Shown here one piece after another: positions 7,432 to 15,475 of a stretch of DNA of 64,000 nucleotides. How positions within the stretch are numbered: position 1 is the stretch's first letter; each line of letters starts with the position of its first letter. The translations under genes were made by a program, and so were the position numbers. The notes below the pieces were generated by a model. The model had not been told where the DNA came from, did not search any database, and saw nothing but the letters and a program-made list of their open reading frames with translations. The DNA comes from an uncultured Clostridia bacterium (GTDB lineage: Bacteria; Bacillota; Clostridia; TANB77; CAG-508). Where the stretch lies: contig CAKOUU010000002.1 in NCBI GenBank assembly GCA_934120675.1, forward strand, positions 1 through 64,000. The letters are read 5' to 3'.

Positions 7432-8094
7432 ATGAAATATAAATATATTTTTTTTGATTGGGGATATACTTTGATTAATAAATTTAAAAATGTTGATAGT
7501 GAAATCAATTCAATATTAGTAAAATATAATTTAAAATGGGATGATATATTTAGAAAATGGAAAAATTATCAAATTTTAAATTCTCTAGGAAAAGTTACAG
7601 AAAAAGAAATTTATAAAGATTTATCGTTAATTTTGAATATATCTGAAGAAGATTTAGAAAAAATTGATATGTTATTATTGGAATCTCATATTTTAGATAA
7701 AGAAACAAAAGATACAATTATTAAATTATATGAACAAGGATATTATTTGGGAATTATAAGTAACAATTCAATTAGAAATGTAGAATATATTTTGGAACGT
7801 GAAGGAATAAAAAAATATTTTAATAAAATAGTTATTTCTGAAGAGGTTAAAGAAAGAAAACCTAATTTGAAAGTGTATATGAAGGCTTTTGAAGATATTC
7901 CAAAAGAAGAGTATAATAATATTATTTTTGTTAGTGATGAATTATTAGAAGATTTGTTAGGGGTAAAGATACTAGGTGTAAAAACTGTTTGGTATGAGCA
8001 AAAAATAGATAACAAATGGAAGAAAAAAGAAACAGTTCTTATGGAACCTGATTATAAGATAGAATCAATGAATGAGATTTTGAATATAGTATAA
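7432..8094 (+). CDS. HAD-superfamily hydrolase
   Basis: 220 residues. Motif I reads FFDWGYTL: the nucleophile Asp is present but the usual second Asp of DxD is Gly. Motif II is IISNNS (about residue 106), motif III is in ERKPNLKVY (Lys, about 143) and motif IV is FVSDELLED (about 165), followed by a GVKTVWYE strand. The insert between motifs I and II is helical, like class I cap phosphatases. Loss of the general acid/base suggests altered or weak phosphatase activity, though DxG variants are widespread among uncharacterised HADs. No substrate can be named. The next gene starts 16 bases downstream, so they may share a transcript. Confidence 0.75.
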   Translation: MKYKYIFFDWGYTLINKFKNVDSEINSILVKYNLKWDDIFRKWKNYQILNSLGKVTEKEIYKDLSLILNISEEDLEKIDMLLLESHILDKETKDTIIKLYEQGYYLGIISNNSIRNVEYILEREGIKKYFNKIVISEEVKERKPNLKVYMKAFEDIPKEEYNNIIFVSDELLEDLLGVKILGVKTVWYEQKIDNKWKKKETVLMEPDYKIESMNEILNIV

Positions 8095-8110
8095 AAAATG
8101 GGGGAAGGTT

Positions 8111-8890
8111 ATGAAAGCGTTAATAACAGGAGCATCTTCTGGAATAGGAAGAGATATGGCGAGAGTATTAGCAAAAAAAGGATATAATTTAGTATTAGTT
8201 GCAAGAGATGAACTAAAATTAAATGAATTAGCAGAAGAATTACGAAAAGAAAATAAAATAGAAATTCAAGTAATATCAATGGATTTATCAATTGAACAAA
8301 ATTGCAAAGATTTGCACAAAAGTGTAAAAGATGTGGATATCTTAATCAATAATGCAGGTTTTGGGGATTGTGGAAACTTTACACATACAGATTTAAACAA
8401 AGAATTAACAATGATAAAAACCAATATTATTGCATATCATATTTTAACAAAATTATACTTGGTTGATATGAAGGCAAAAAATAGTGGTAAGATTTTAAAT
8501 GTTGCATCAATTGCAGGATTTATGCCTGGACCATTAATGGCAACTTATTATTCAACAAAGGCGTATGTTGTAAGAATTTCGGAATCTATTAGAGAAGAGT
8601 TAAAAAAGGAAAAATCAAATGTTCAAATTAGTATTTTGTGCCCAGGTCCAGTAAATACGAATTTTAATAATGTTGCAAATGTTAAGTTTCATATGAGAGA
8701 GTCTAATAGCTATAATGTTGCTAATTTTGCAATAAAGAAATTGCTTAAGGGTAAATTTTATATTATTCCTGGTTTGGATGTAAAGTTGGGGATTTTCTTT
8801 AGTCATTTTGTGCCTAGTAGTTTTGTTGCGAAAATTACGTACAGAGTACAAAAAAAGAAAATTAGAAAAATAGTATTGGTTGACAAATAA
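8111..8890 (+). CDS. Short-chain dehydrogenase/reductase (classical SDR)
   Basis: 259 residues with the full classical SDR signature: TGASSGIG (residues 6-13) for the NAD(P) dinucleotide, NNAG (about 80), catalytic Ser in NVASIAG, and YYSTK supplying Tyr and Lys of YxxxK. CPGPVNTNF follows, as in classical enzymes. Arg after the glycine motif (VARDELK) favours NADPH. The C-terminus has a hydrophobic patch and a basic tail (KKKIRK) that could touch the membrane. Substrate unknown; broadly similar to DltE/YqjQ-like oxidoreductases. GGGGAAGG precedes the ATG. Confidence 0.88.
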   Translation: MKALITGASSGIGRDMARVLAKKGYNLVLVARDELKLNELAEELRKENKIEIQVISMDLSIEQNCKDLHKSVKDVDILINNAGFGDCGNFTHTDLNKELTMIKTNIIAYHILTKLYLVDMKAKNSGKILNVASIAGFMPGPLMATYYSTKAYVVRISESIREELKKEKSNVQISILCPGPVNTNFNNVANVKFHMRESNSYNVANFAIKKLLKGKFYIIPGLDVKLGIFFSHFVPSSFVAKITYRVQKKKIRKIVLVDK

Positions 8891-8968
8891 TCTAAATTAT
8901 GTTATCTTTAATAAGTCGTAAATAAACAATGCTTTTTAAGTCCTCAATTGAGGCAGAAAGGAAAAGAT

Positions 8969-9871
8969 ATGAAGAATATCATGGAACGGTTAAATGATGG
9001 AGTGCTAGAGAAAGGACCTCTTTTAGCAGGTTTGGATCCTGATATGGACAAATTAAAAGTCCTATCTGATGCCATAGGTTATGGAGGAACTTATAGTGAT
9101 TTCTTACGTGATTATTGCTTTGAATACATTGAAGCAGTAAAAGACACTGTAGCAGCAATAAAAGTAAATATTGCTTTTTTTGAGGCTTATGCTTTATTAC
9201 CAACATTTTGGGAAGTATTAGATAAGGCAAAAGCAAGAGGTTTAATAGTCATTGCTGATGTAAAAAGAGCAGATATAGGTAATACATCGGCAAAGTATGC
9301 GGAGGCTTTTTTATATAAAGAGTCACCGATTGATTTTATTACAATAAATCCATACTTTGGAACGGATGGAGTTCAACCATTTTTAGATTTGGCTGAAAAA
9401 AATGACAAGGGAGTTTTTGTGTTAACAAAAACTTCAAATCCATCGTCGGCAGAAATTCAAAATTTGCTTACATCAGATGGAGAATATGTTTATCAAAAAG
9501 TTGGCCGCAAAACAGAGGAATGGGGAAAAAACATTTCTGAAGATATGGCATCATATACTCCAGTTGGTGATGTTGTTGGAGCAACACATCCACTTGATGC
9601 AAAGAAATTAAGAGATATGTTGCCGAAAACTTTCTTTTTAGTTCCTGGCTATGGTACACAGGGGGCAACGGCTAATGATATTGTTGTTAACTTTGATCAA
9701 CAAGGTGGAGGAGCAATTGTAAACTCTTCTCGTGGCTTAATGTTTGCGTACAATAAAACAGACAAGTATTCTGCAAATCAGTGGGCACAAGCAACTGCAG
9801 ATGAGGCAGTAAGAGCTCAAAAAGAGCTTGTAGAGGCAGTGCAAACACACATAAAATCTATAAAAAAATAA
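8969..9871 (+). CDS. pyrF: Orotidine 5'-phosphate decarboxylase, type 2
   Basis: 300 residues. The catalytic Lys-Asp array is seen as DVKRADIGNT (about residue 92), with IDFITINPYFG and a C-terminal GGGAIVNSSRG phosphate-binding stretch. Length near 300 rather than 240 is typical of the PyrF subfamily 2. It decarboxylates OMP to UMP, the last step of de novo pyrimidine synthesis. A Met seven codons upstream (8948) exists, but GAAAGGAAAAG lies just before 8969, which is chosen. No other pyr genes are adjacent; a 12-bp palindrome CCTCAATTGAGG lies in the leader at 8942-8953. Confidence 0.95.
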   Translation: MKNIMERLNDGVLEKGPLLAGLDPDMDKLKVLSDAIGYGGTYSDFLRDYCFEYIEAVKDTVAAIKVNIAFFEAYALLPTFWEVLDKAKARGLIVIADVKRADIGNTSAKYAEAFLYKESPIDFITINPYFGTDGVQPFLDLAEKNDKGVFVLTKTSNPSSAEIQNLLTSDGEYVYQKVGRKTEEWGKNISEDMASYTPVGDVVGATHPLDAKKLRDMLPKTFFLVPGYGTQGATANDIVVNFDQQGGGAIVNSSRGLMFAYNKTDKYSANQWAQATADEAVRAQKELVEAVQTHIKSIKK

Positions 9872-9885
9872 ACCGAACCAACAAG

Positions 9886-9920
9886 AGAGACTCTCAGTTT
9901 GTTACTGAGGGTCTCTTTTG
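9886..9920 (+). terminator. Terminator after pyrF
   Basis: A 13-bp stem, AGAGACTCTCAGT / ACTGAGGGTCTCT, is followed by TTTT. Strong. Confidence 0.9.
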
Positions 9921-9973
9921 GCATAAAAAATGTGGAAAATCGCAGTGAATATCTAAAAAAATGTGTAAAACTC

Positions 9974-10002
9974 TTGACAAATGCATAAAAATAGTGTAAA
10001 GT
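9974..10002 (+). promoter_or_regulatory. Promoter of the ylxM-ffh-rplS cluster
   Basis: Consensus TTGACA at 9974-9979; the best-spaced -10 is TAAAGT at 9997-10002 (17 bases), with a better-looking TATAAT at 10002-10007 (22 bases). Confidence 0.55.
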
Positions 10003-10034
10003 ATAATAGCATTACAAAAAAGAAGGTAGTTATT

Positions 10035-10382
10035 ATGGAAAAAAACGTAGAAATAAGTATATTGTGTGATTTATATGGAAAATTGTTAACCCAAAAACAA
10101 TTTGACTTCTTAAATGACTACTACAATAACGACTTGTCACTATCAGAAATAGCAGAAAACAACCAAATAACAAGACAAGCGGTTAGAGACATAATAAAGA
10201 AAGGGGAGAAAAAGCTTTTCGAATACGAAGAGAAGTTGTTATTTATGAAAAGGATGTCGAATCAAGAAAAAACAATAGAGCACGTATTATCAGAATTAAC
10301 AAAAATAGAAAGAACTTCATCTGATAAAAAGGTTGCTCAAATATTAGAGATTGTTAAAAAAGAATTAAATTGTTTAGTATAA
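10035..10382 (+). CDS. ylxM: YlxM (UPF0122) helix-turn-helix SRP-associated protein
   Basis: 115 residues. The N-terminal half is a sigma-70 region 4-like helix-turn-helix: LTQKQFDFLNDYYNNDLSLS, then EIAENNQITRQAVRDIIKK. It sits directly ahead of ffh, as in most Firmicutes, and is thought to modulate the signal recognition particle. The start at 10035 follows AGAAGG and trims an implausible 18-codon extension from 9981 that would overlap the promoter. The ffh start is 17 bases downstream. Confidence 0.92.
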   Translation: MEKNVEISILCDLYGKLLTQKQFDFLNDYYNNDLSLSEIAENNQITRQAVRDIIKKGEKKLFEYEEKLLFMKRMSNQEKTIEHVLSELTKIERTSSDKKVAQILEIVKKELNCLV

Positions 10383-10399
10383 TATAGGGAGGAAATCAA

Positions 10400-11749
10400 A
10401 TGGCTTTTGAAGGATTATCTTCTAGATTGCAAGAAATAACAAGAAAATTTAAAGGTAAGGCAAGAATTACAGACTCAGACTTAAAAGAAATGCTAAGAGA
10501 AGTCAAGCTTGCATTATTAGAAGCGGATGTAAACTATAAAATTGTAAAAGAATTTATAGCAAATATTCAAGAAAAAGCCTTGGGGCAAGATGTATTAAAA
10601 TCATTAACTCCAGGACAACAAGTTGTAAAAATAGTTAAAGACGAATTAGTTGAACTCTTAGGTGGAACAGAAAGCAAAGTTGATTTTTCACCAAATCCAC
10701 CAACAATAATAATGATGGTTGGACTTCAAGGTTCTGGTAAGACAACAACATCTGGAAAACTTGCAAATTTATTTAGAAAACAAGGTAAAAAGCCATTATT
10801 AGTTGCATGCGATGTTTATAGACCAGCAGCTATTAAACAGTTACAAGTTGTTGGGGCACAATTAAATATCCCTGTATATGCAAATGAACAGTCAAAAGAT
10901 GTTGTTCATATTGCAAAACAAGCAATAAATGTGGCAATGTCAAAATTGAATGATGTAATTATTCTAGATACGGCAGGACGTTTACAAATAGACGAGCAGT
11001 TAATGGAAGAATTACAAAATGTTAAAAAGAGTGTAAAACCTCATGAAATACTATTAGTTGTAGATTCTATGACTGGTCAAGAAGCAGTAAATGTAGCAGA
11101 AACATTTAACGAAAAAGTTGGAATAGATGGAATTGTTTTAACAAAGTTAGATGGTGATACCCGTGGTGGTGCGGCACTTTCAGTTAAAAAAGTTACTGGC
11201 AGACCTATAAAATTTGCTGCAACTGGTGAGAAAATGAGTGATATAGAAGTTTTCCATCCAGATAGAATGGCATCAAGAATTTTAGGAATGGGTGACATTT
11301 TAGCAGTTATAGAAAAAGCAGAAGAGGCTTTTGATTTAGAAGAGGCTGAAAAATTAGAAAAGAAGATGAGAAAGAGTGAGTTAGATTTAGATGATTATTT
11401 AGCTCAAATCAGACAAATGAAAAAAATGGGTTCTTTTTCATCATTATTAAAACTAATTCCTGGTATGAATCAATTTAAAGATATCAAAATTGATGACAAG
11501 GAATTTGGCAAAATAGAAGCAATTATTTGTTCCATGACACCTAAGGAAAAAAGAAATACAAAACTTTTAAATGCAAGTAGAAGAATTAGAATTGCAAAGG
11601 GTAGTGGAACAACAGTACAAGACATAAATAAATTCATTAAATCTTATGAAATGACACAAAAAATGATGAAGCAAATGAAGAGTAAAGGTGGAATGAAAAA
11701 ATTTATGAATGGTATTGATGAAAATGCTTTGAAAAATTTTAAAATATAG
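10400..11749 (+). CDS. ffh: Signal recognition particle protein Ffh (SRP54)
   Basis: 449 residues: N domain (1-90), GTPase G domain with GLQGSGKTTTSGKLA (about 108-122), DVYRPAA, DTAGRLQIDEQL and TKLDGDTRGGAA, then the Met-rich M domain (from about 300; QMKKMGSFSSLLKLIPGM, MTQKMMKQMKSKGGMKK) that binds SRP RNA and signal peptides. It delivers nascent membrane proteins to FtsY and the translocon. GGGAGGAAATCAA precedes the ATG. The palindromic element at 11765 separates it from rpsP. Confidence 0.97.
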   Translation: MAFEGLSSRLQEITRKFKGKARITDSDLKEMLREVKLALLEADVNYKIVKEFIANIQEKALGQDVLKSLTPGQQVVKIVKDELVELLGGTESKVDFSPNPPTIIMMVGLQGSGKTTTSGKLANLFRKQGKKPLLVACDVYRPAAIKQLQVVGAQLNIPVYANEQSKDVVHIAKQAINVAMSKLNDVIILDTAGRLQIDEQLMEELQNVKKSVKPHEILLVVDSMTGQEAVNVAETFNEKVGIDGIVLTKLDGDTRGGAALSVKKVTGRPIKFAATGEKMSDIEVFHPDRMASRILGMGDILAVIEKAEEAFDLEEAEKLEKKMRKSELDLDDYLAQIRQMKKMGSFSSLLKLIPGMNQFKDIKIDDKEFGKIEAIICSMTPKEKRNTKLLNASRRIRIAKGSGTTVQDINKFIKSYEMTQKMMKQMKSKGGMKKFMNGIDENALKNFKI

Positions 11750-11764
11750 TTATTAAATTTGGAT

Positions 11765-11925
11765 TTCGACCATCGGGGACGTTCTTAAATTGGTTGACGA
11801 CCACTAGGACGTTCTTAGACTGGATGAAATAGTAATAATAGAATAAATATAATATATAAAATTTGATCAATTTAAGAACGTCCTAGTGGTCGTCAACCAA
11901 TTTAAGAACGTCCCCGATGGTCGAA
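11765..11925. repeat. Nested inverted repeat between ffh and rpsP
   Basis: About 160 bp whose outer arms are long complements: TTCGACCATCGGGGACGTTC at the left is matched at the right end, and an inner GACGACCACTAGGACGTTC is also matched. Each arm therefore holds two degenerate copies of a GACCAnnnGGACGTTCTTA unit. GC is much higher in the arms than in the AT-rich centre (about 11825-11870). The copy sits within a ribosomal-protein operon and would form a very stable hairpin in the transcript. Confidence 0.9.
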
Positions 11926-11950
11926 TGGAAATTTAGGAGGTGAAATTAAA

Positions 11951-12187
11951 ATGGTAAAAATCAGATTACAAAGAGAAGGAAAGAAAAAAGCTCCTTTCTA
12001 TCATATAGTAGTTGCTGATTCTAAATCTCCAAGAGATGGTAAAATAATCGAAAAAATAGGAACATACAACCCAATGACAGAACCATCTACAATAGTTTTA
12101 GATCAAGAAAAAGTTGCACAATGGATTAAAAATGGTGCAAAACCAACAGATACTGTTAAAAAATTAATCGAAAATGCAGCAAAATAA
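11951..12187 (+). CDS. rpsP: 30S ribosomal protein S16
   Basis: 78 residues, beginning MVKIRLQREGKKKAPFYHIV and containing SPRDGKIIEKIGTYNP, the S16 hallmark. It is a structural component of the 30S body. TTTAGGAGGTGAAATTAAA precedes the ATG. It is third in the ylxM-ffh-rpsP-khpA-rimM-trmD-rplS order. The 25-nt stem-loop just after its stop (12195-12220, GTTATT/AATAAC) has no T-tract and may tune rather than stop transcription. Confidence 0.97.
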   Translation: MVKIRLQREGKKKAPFYHIVVADSKSPRDGKIIEKIGTYNPMTEPSTIVLDQEKVAQWIKNGAKPTDTVKKLIENAAK

Positions 12188-12245
12188 TTCTGTTATTGTT
12201 ATTAGAGTAATAACAAATTGAAGCGTAGTGAAAGGATATTTAGCT

Positions 12246-12476
12246 ATGAAAGAAATTATTGAAACTATAATTTTAAATCTTGTTGATAACAAAGATGCAG
12301 TTGAAATAACTGAAAAGCAAGATGAAAAATCTGTAGTATTTGAAGTAAAAGTTGCAAATGAAGATATGGGTAGAGTAATTGGTAAACAAGGAAGACTTGC
12401 AAAATCTATAAGAACTGTTGCAAAATCAGTTGGTGCTAGAGAACATAAAAAGGTTTCTGTAGAATTTATTGATTAG
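12246..12476 (+). CDS. khpA: RNA-binding KH-domain protein KhpA
   Basis: 76 residues forming a single type II KH domain with the RNA-gripping loop GRVIGKQGRLAKSIR (about residues 41-55). KhpA pairs with KhpB/Jag and binds RNA broadly in Gram-positives, influencing cell division and small-RNA biology. A GTG at 12228 in frame is possible, but AAAGGAT spaced before ATG 12246 supports the shorter start. Position between rpsP and rimM is canonical. Confidence 0.93.
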   Translation: MKEIIETIILNLVDNKDAVEITEKQDEKSVVFEVKVANEDMGRVIGKQGRLAKSIRTVAKSVGAREHKKVSVEFID

Positions 12477-12487
12477 AAATTTAAAAA

Positions 12488-12526
12488 ATAATTGTCATTT
12501 GGTATAAGACAAATAACAATTTTTCC
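12488..12526 (+). terminator. Hairpin with T-run between khpA and rimM
   Basis: AATTGTCATTTG pairs with CAAATAACAATT and is followed by TTTTT. It could act as a partial terminator that lowers expression of rimM and trmD relative to the ribosomal protein genes. Confidence 0.6.
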
Positions 12527-12557
12527 AAATTTAAATTTATAAAAAGGAAATAGTTTA

Positions 12558-13064
12558 ATGCAAGAATTTTTAGAAATAGGTCAAATAGTTAATACATTTG
12601 GAATAAAAGGAATGGTCAAAGTCAAACCTTTTACAGATGATATAACCAGATTTGATAACTTAGAAAAAGTATATGTTGAATCAAATAAAACTAAAAAACA
12701 ATATGAAATTGAAGAAGTAAAATATCATAAAGATATGGTATTAATTAAATTCAAAGGGATAGACAGAGTGGAAGATGCAGAATTGTTGCGTAATTCATAT
12801 TTGAAAGTTAATAGACAAGATGAACCTGAACTTGAGGAAGGTACATATTATATTGTTGATTTAATTGGATTAGATGTTTATTCTGATGAAGGCAAATTGC
12901 TTGGAAAATTGGATGATGTTTTTAATAGTGGAAGTTGTGACATATATGTTGTAAAAGACGAACTTGGAAAACAATTATTATTACCTGCAATATCTGATGT
13001 AATTAAAGAAATTAATTTAGAAGAAAAGAAGATAGTTGCACATTTACTTAAAGGGCTAGTTTAA
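12558..13064 (+). CDS. rimM: Ribosome maturation factor RimM
   Basis: 168 residues. The N-terminal RimM barrel starts IGQIVNTFGIKGMVKVKPFTD; the C-terminal PRC-barrel-like part contains YYIVDLIGLDVYSDEG and ends LLLPAISDVIKEINLEEKKI. It assists late maturation of the 30S head through S19. AAAAAGGAAATAGTTTA precedes the ATG. The next gene, trmD, starts 42 bases downstream. Confidence 0.95.
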   Translation: MQEFLEIGQIVNTFGIKGMVKVKPFTDDITRFDNLEKVYVESNKTKKQYEIEEVKYHKDMVLIKFKGIDRVEDAELLRNSYLKVNRQDEPELEEGTYYIVDLIGLDVYSDEGKLLGKLDDVFNSGSCDIYVVKDELGKQLLLPAISDVIKEINLEEKKIVAHLLKGLV

Positions 13065-13106
13065 AAAATAACTGCTGTTTAGTGTTGTTATGGGGGTATA
13101 AATTAA

Positions 13107-13904
13107 ATGCAATTTGATGTTTTAACACTTTTTCCAGAAATGTTCAATATTTTAAATGAGAGCATTATTGGAAGAGCAAAAGAAAAAGGACTAATAAATG
13201 TTAATTTAATAAATATTAGAGATTTTTCAAAAAATAAACACAAAAAAGTTGATGATACTCCTTATGGTGGTGGTGCTGGAATGGTAATTCAACCAGATGT
13301 TGTTTATGATGCATATAAATCTGTTATTTCAAATATTGAAGATGTAAGGAATGTTACAAATTCAAAGAAAATAGAAAATGCAGAAAATGTTGAAAAATCA
13401 ACAAAAACAAGAGTTATCTATATGTCGCCACAAGGAAAAAAATTAGACCAAAAAAAAGTAGAGGAACTATCAAAACAAGAACACTTAATTCTTCTATGTG
13501 GTCATTATGAGGGAATTGACCAGAGAGTACTGGACAGCATAGTTGACGAAGAAATTTCAATTGGTGATTATGTATTAACAGGGGGAGAGTTACCAGCAAT
13601 GGTATTAATCGATTCTGTAAGTAGATATGTAGAAGGAGTTTTGAAAGATGGTTCAACAACAGAAGAATCATTTTCACAAGGACTTTTGGAATATCCACAA
13701 TATACAAGACCAGAAATTTTTGAAGGACAACAAGTTCCAGAAGTATTACGCTCAGGTAACCATCAAATGATAGACAAATGGAGAAGAGAGCAAAGTTTGA
13801 AAAGGACTTTAGAAAAAAGGCCAGACCTTTTGGAAAAAGTTGATTTATCTGATGAAGATAAGAAAATTTTAGAAAAAATAGAAATGACGTGCCAAACCAA
13901 GTAG
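13107..13904 (+). CDS. trmD: tRNA (guanine-N1-)-methyltransferase TrmD
   Basis: 265 residues. The knotted SPOUT active site is visible as LLCGHYEGIDQRV (about 130) and SIGDYVLTGGELPAMVLID, with the C-terminal tRNA-binding part carrying YPQYTRPEIFEG, GNHQMIDKWRREQSLKRT and RPDLL. It methylates G37 of tRNAs to prevent +1 frameshifting. A roughly 20-residue hydrophilic insert (around 75-95; KIENAENVEKSTKT) makes the protein slightly longer than usual (about 240-250). A GGGGG sequence precedes the ATG. Confidence 0.96.
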   Translation: MQFDVLTLFPEMFNILNESIIGRAKEKGLINVNLINIRDFSKNKHKKVDDTPYGGGAGMVIQPDVVYDAYKSVISNIEDVRNVTNSKKIENAENVEKSTKTRVIYMSPQGKKLDQKKVEELSKQEHLILLCGHYEGIDQRVLDSIVDEEISIGDYVLTGGELPAMVLIDSVSRYVEGVLKDGSTTEESFSQGLLEYPQYTRPEIFEGQQVPEVLRSGNHQMIDKWRREQSLKRTLEKRPDLLEKVDLSDEDKKILEKIEMTCQTK

Positions 13905-13943
13905 GCACCGCTCAAAAAATAAGAAAAAGGAGGAAATTCTAAA

Positions 13944-14411
13944 ATGGATATTATTAAATCAATAGAACACGAACAACTTAAGAATAAAATACCAGAATTA
14001 AAAGTTGGTAATACAGTTAGAGTACATGTTAGAATTAAAGAAGGAAACAAAGAAAGAATCCAAGTTTTCGAAGGAATTATAATTAAAGTTCAAGGTGGAG
14101 GAGTTAACCAAACATTTACAGTAAGAAAAACATCTTACGGTGTTGGTGTTGAAAAAACATTTTTAATCCATTCACCATTAGTTGAAAAAGTTGAATTAGT
14201 TAGAGTAGGTAAAGCAAGACGTGCTAGATTATTCTATTTAAGAGATAGAGTAGGTAAGGCTGCTAAAACTAAAGAAATGGTTGGAGCTAGAATCGAAAAT
14301 AGAGAAATTACTATTAAAGAAGATTTAGCAGAAGAACCAGCTGCTGAAGAAGTTAAAGAAGAAGTTGTTGAAACTCCAGTTGCTGAAACAGCAGAAAACA
14401 AAGCAGAATAA
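13944..14411 (+). CDS. rplS: 50S ribosomal protein L19 with acidic C-terminal tail
   Basis: 155 residues. The first 115 are standard L19 (VHVRIKEGNKERIQVFEGI, SYGVGVEKTFLIHSP, KARRARLFYLRDR). The last 35 or so are an extra Glu/Ala/Val-rich acidic tail (EEPAAEEVKEEVVETP), not part of the usual L19 fold. Such tails occur in some clostridial L19 proteins, but the charge is unusual for an rRNA-binding protein. AAAAAGGAGGAAATTC precedes the ATG. Last gene of the cluster. Confidence 0.95.
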   Translation: MDIIKSIEHEQLKNKIPELKVGNTVRVHVRIKEGNKERIQVFEGIIIKVQGGGVNQTFTVRKTSYGVGVEKTFLIHSPLVEKVELVRVGKARRARLFYLRDRVGKAAKTKEMVGARIENREITIKEDLAEEPAAEEVKEEVVETPVAETAENKAE

Positions 14412-14472
14412 TTTTAAAGAAGTGAGGCAGTGTAAATTGTTTCACTTTTTTGACATTATTTATAAAAAAAAT

Positions 14473-14512
14473 AAAATAGAAATTACTAATATTGTAATTT
14501 CTATTTTAAATT
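14473..14512. terminator. Bidirectional terminator between rplS and the HD gene
   Basis: A perfect 14-bp stem, AAAATAGAAATTAC / GTAATTTCTATTTT with a 7-nt loop, flanked by A-runs and T-runs. It overlaps the stop codon of the convergent HD-domain gene. Confidence 0.85.
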
Positions 14513-15042
14513 TTTATAAATAATAAACACAGAAATACATAAGCATATCTGAATGCTTTTTTCTGGCAAAAACGATTATAAATTTCATCTCGTGATTCAT
14601 TTAAAGCACAATACTTATCAACTAATGTTAGTATAAAACTTTCTTTATATTTTGGGAAAGAAAAGAAAGTAACAGGCCACATATGTTTTAAAATAATATC
14701 AGATTCCTTATCATTTAATTCAAATAATTTAGTAGCATTTTCATATGCTGTTTTTGGATGTGTAAAAGCGTGTAAGCCTTTTCTACCATTTTCTCTTTTT
14801 CGCCAGTCATATAAAAATAAATCATGTAACATAGCAGCTCTACTGCAAGATATGTAATCTAAATCTAATTTTTTACAAATTTTATAGCAGTAGTATGATG
14901 CTATTAGGCAATGGTTAAAACATGTAGTTTCATAGTGTTGTTTGAAATTTTTCATTTGTTTTACAGTAGGGTGTTCTATTAAATCGCCTATTATATTTAT
15001 AAATTCTTTATTATCATAAATTTCTTGTAATAAGTTTTCCAT
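14506..15042 (-). CDS. HD-domain phosphohydrolase
   Basis: 178 residues. Metal ligands are visible: HCLIASYYCY (first His, about residue 44), LHDLFLYDW (HD pair, about 72) and HMWPVTFFSFP (about 115). The fold fits small HD phosphohydrolases of unknown substrate. An AAAGGAGAACC ribosome site precedes the ATG at 15042 on the minus strand. The C-terminal codons run into the shared terminator stem. It is the last gene before the MITE at 15153. Confidence 0.8.
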   Translation of the reverse strand: MENLLQEIYDNKEFINIIGDLIEHPTVKQMKNFKQHYETTCFNHCLIASYYCYKICKKLDLDYISCSRAAMLHDLFLYDWRKRENGRKGLHAFTHPKTAYENATKLFELNDKESDIILKHMWPVTFFSFPKYKESFILTLVDKYCALNESRDEIYNRFCQKKAFRYAYVFLCLLFIKI

Positions 15043-15144
15043 GGTTCTCCTTTGGTAAATTAAAATTATTTAACTCTATATTTTATTTTAGTATATAATA
15101 GTATATGTGTCAATACTAAAAAGTTGGTTAAGTGTATAAAAGTG

Positions 15145-15394
15145 AATTATTAATTACAGTTCAGTAGGAAAAATCCCTGAAATACCTGTGAATGATATTT
15201 TTCATATTTTCTCAGGTTCCCTACATGATGTTAACAAATTCTAATGTAAATACTCTAACAATACCCGAAGACAGGAACCTTTAGAGCATTTACCTAAGAA
15301 TTTGTAACACTATTTTGGTCACATTCGAAATATATTCAAAATATCATTCACAGGTATTTCAGGGATTTTTCCTACTGAACTGTAACAATTATTA
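15145..15394. mobile_element. MITE, 234 bp, with 8-bp target-site duplication
   Basis: The element 15153-15386 has perfect 48-bp terminal inverted repeats (outer end TTACAGTTCAGTAGGAAAAA). The flanking 8-mer AATTATTA is duplicated at 15145-15152 and 15387-15394. The interior (about 15215-15330) is also an imperfect palindrome around GTTAACAAATTCT / AGAATTTGTAAC. No transposase gene lies inside, so it would have moved in trans. Eight-bp duplications are known for families such as IS256, IS6 and ISL3; the parent is not identified. It fills most of the 433-base gap between the HD gene and the next gene. Confidence 0.92.
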
Positions 15395-15427
15395 GTAATC
15401 GATAATAGTATAAATTTTTTATGTGTC

Positions 15428-15455
15428 TTGAAATTATTAGATTTTGGAGTATAAT
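15428..15455 (+). promoter_or_regulatory. Promoter of the 472-aa unknown gene
   Basis: TTGAAA at 15428-15433, 16-base spacer, TATAAT at 15450-15455, about 20 bases before the ATG, so the leader is very short. It lies 34 bases outside the MITE duplication. Confidence 0.7.
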
Positions 15456-15475
15456 ATTATATAGGGGGTACTAAT

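Noticed and set aside
13414..13908. 164-aa minus-strand frame within trmD
   Set aside because: It is a shadow of a strongly conserved gene, with no ribosome site and Leu/Phe-rich composition typical of antisense AT-rich DNA.
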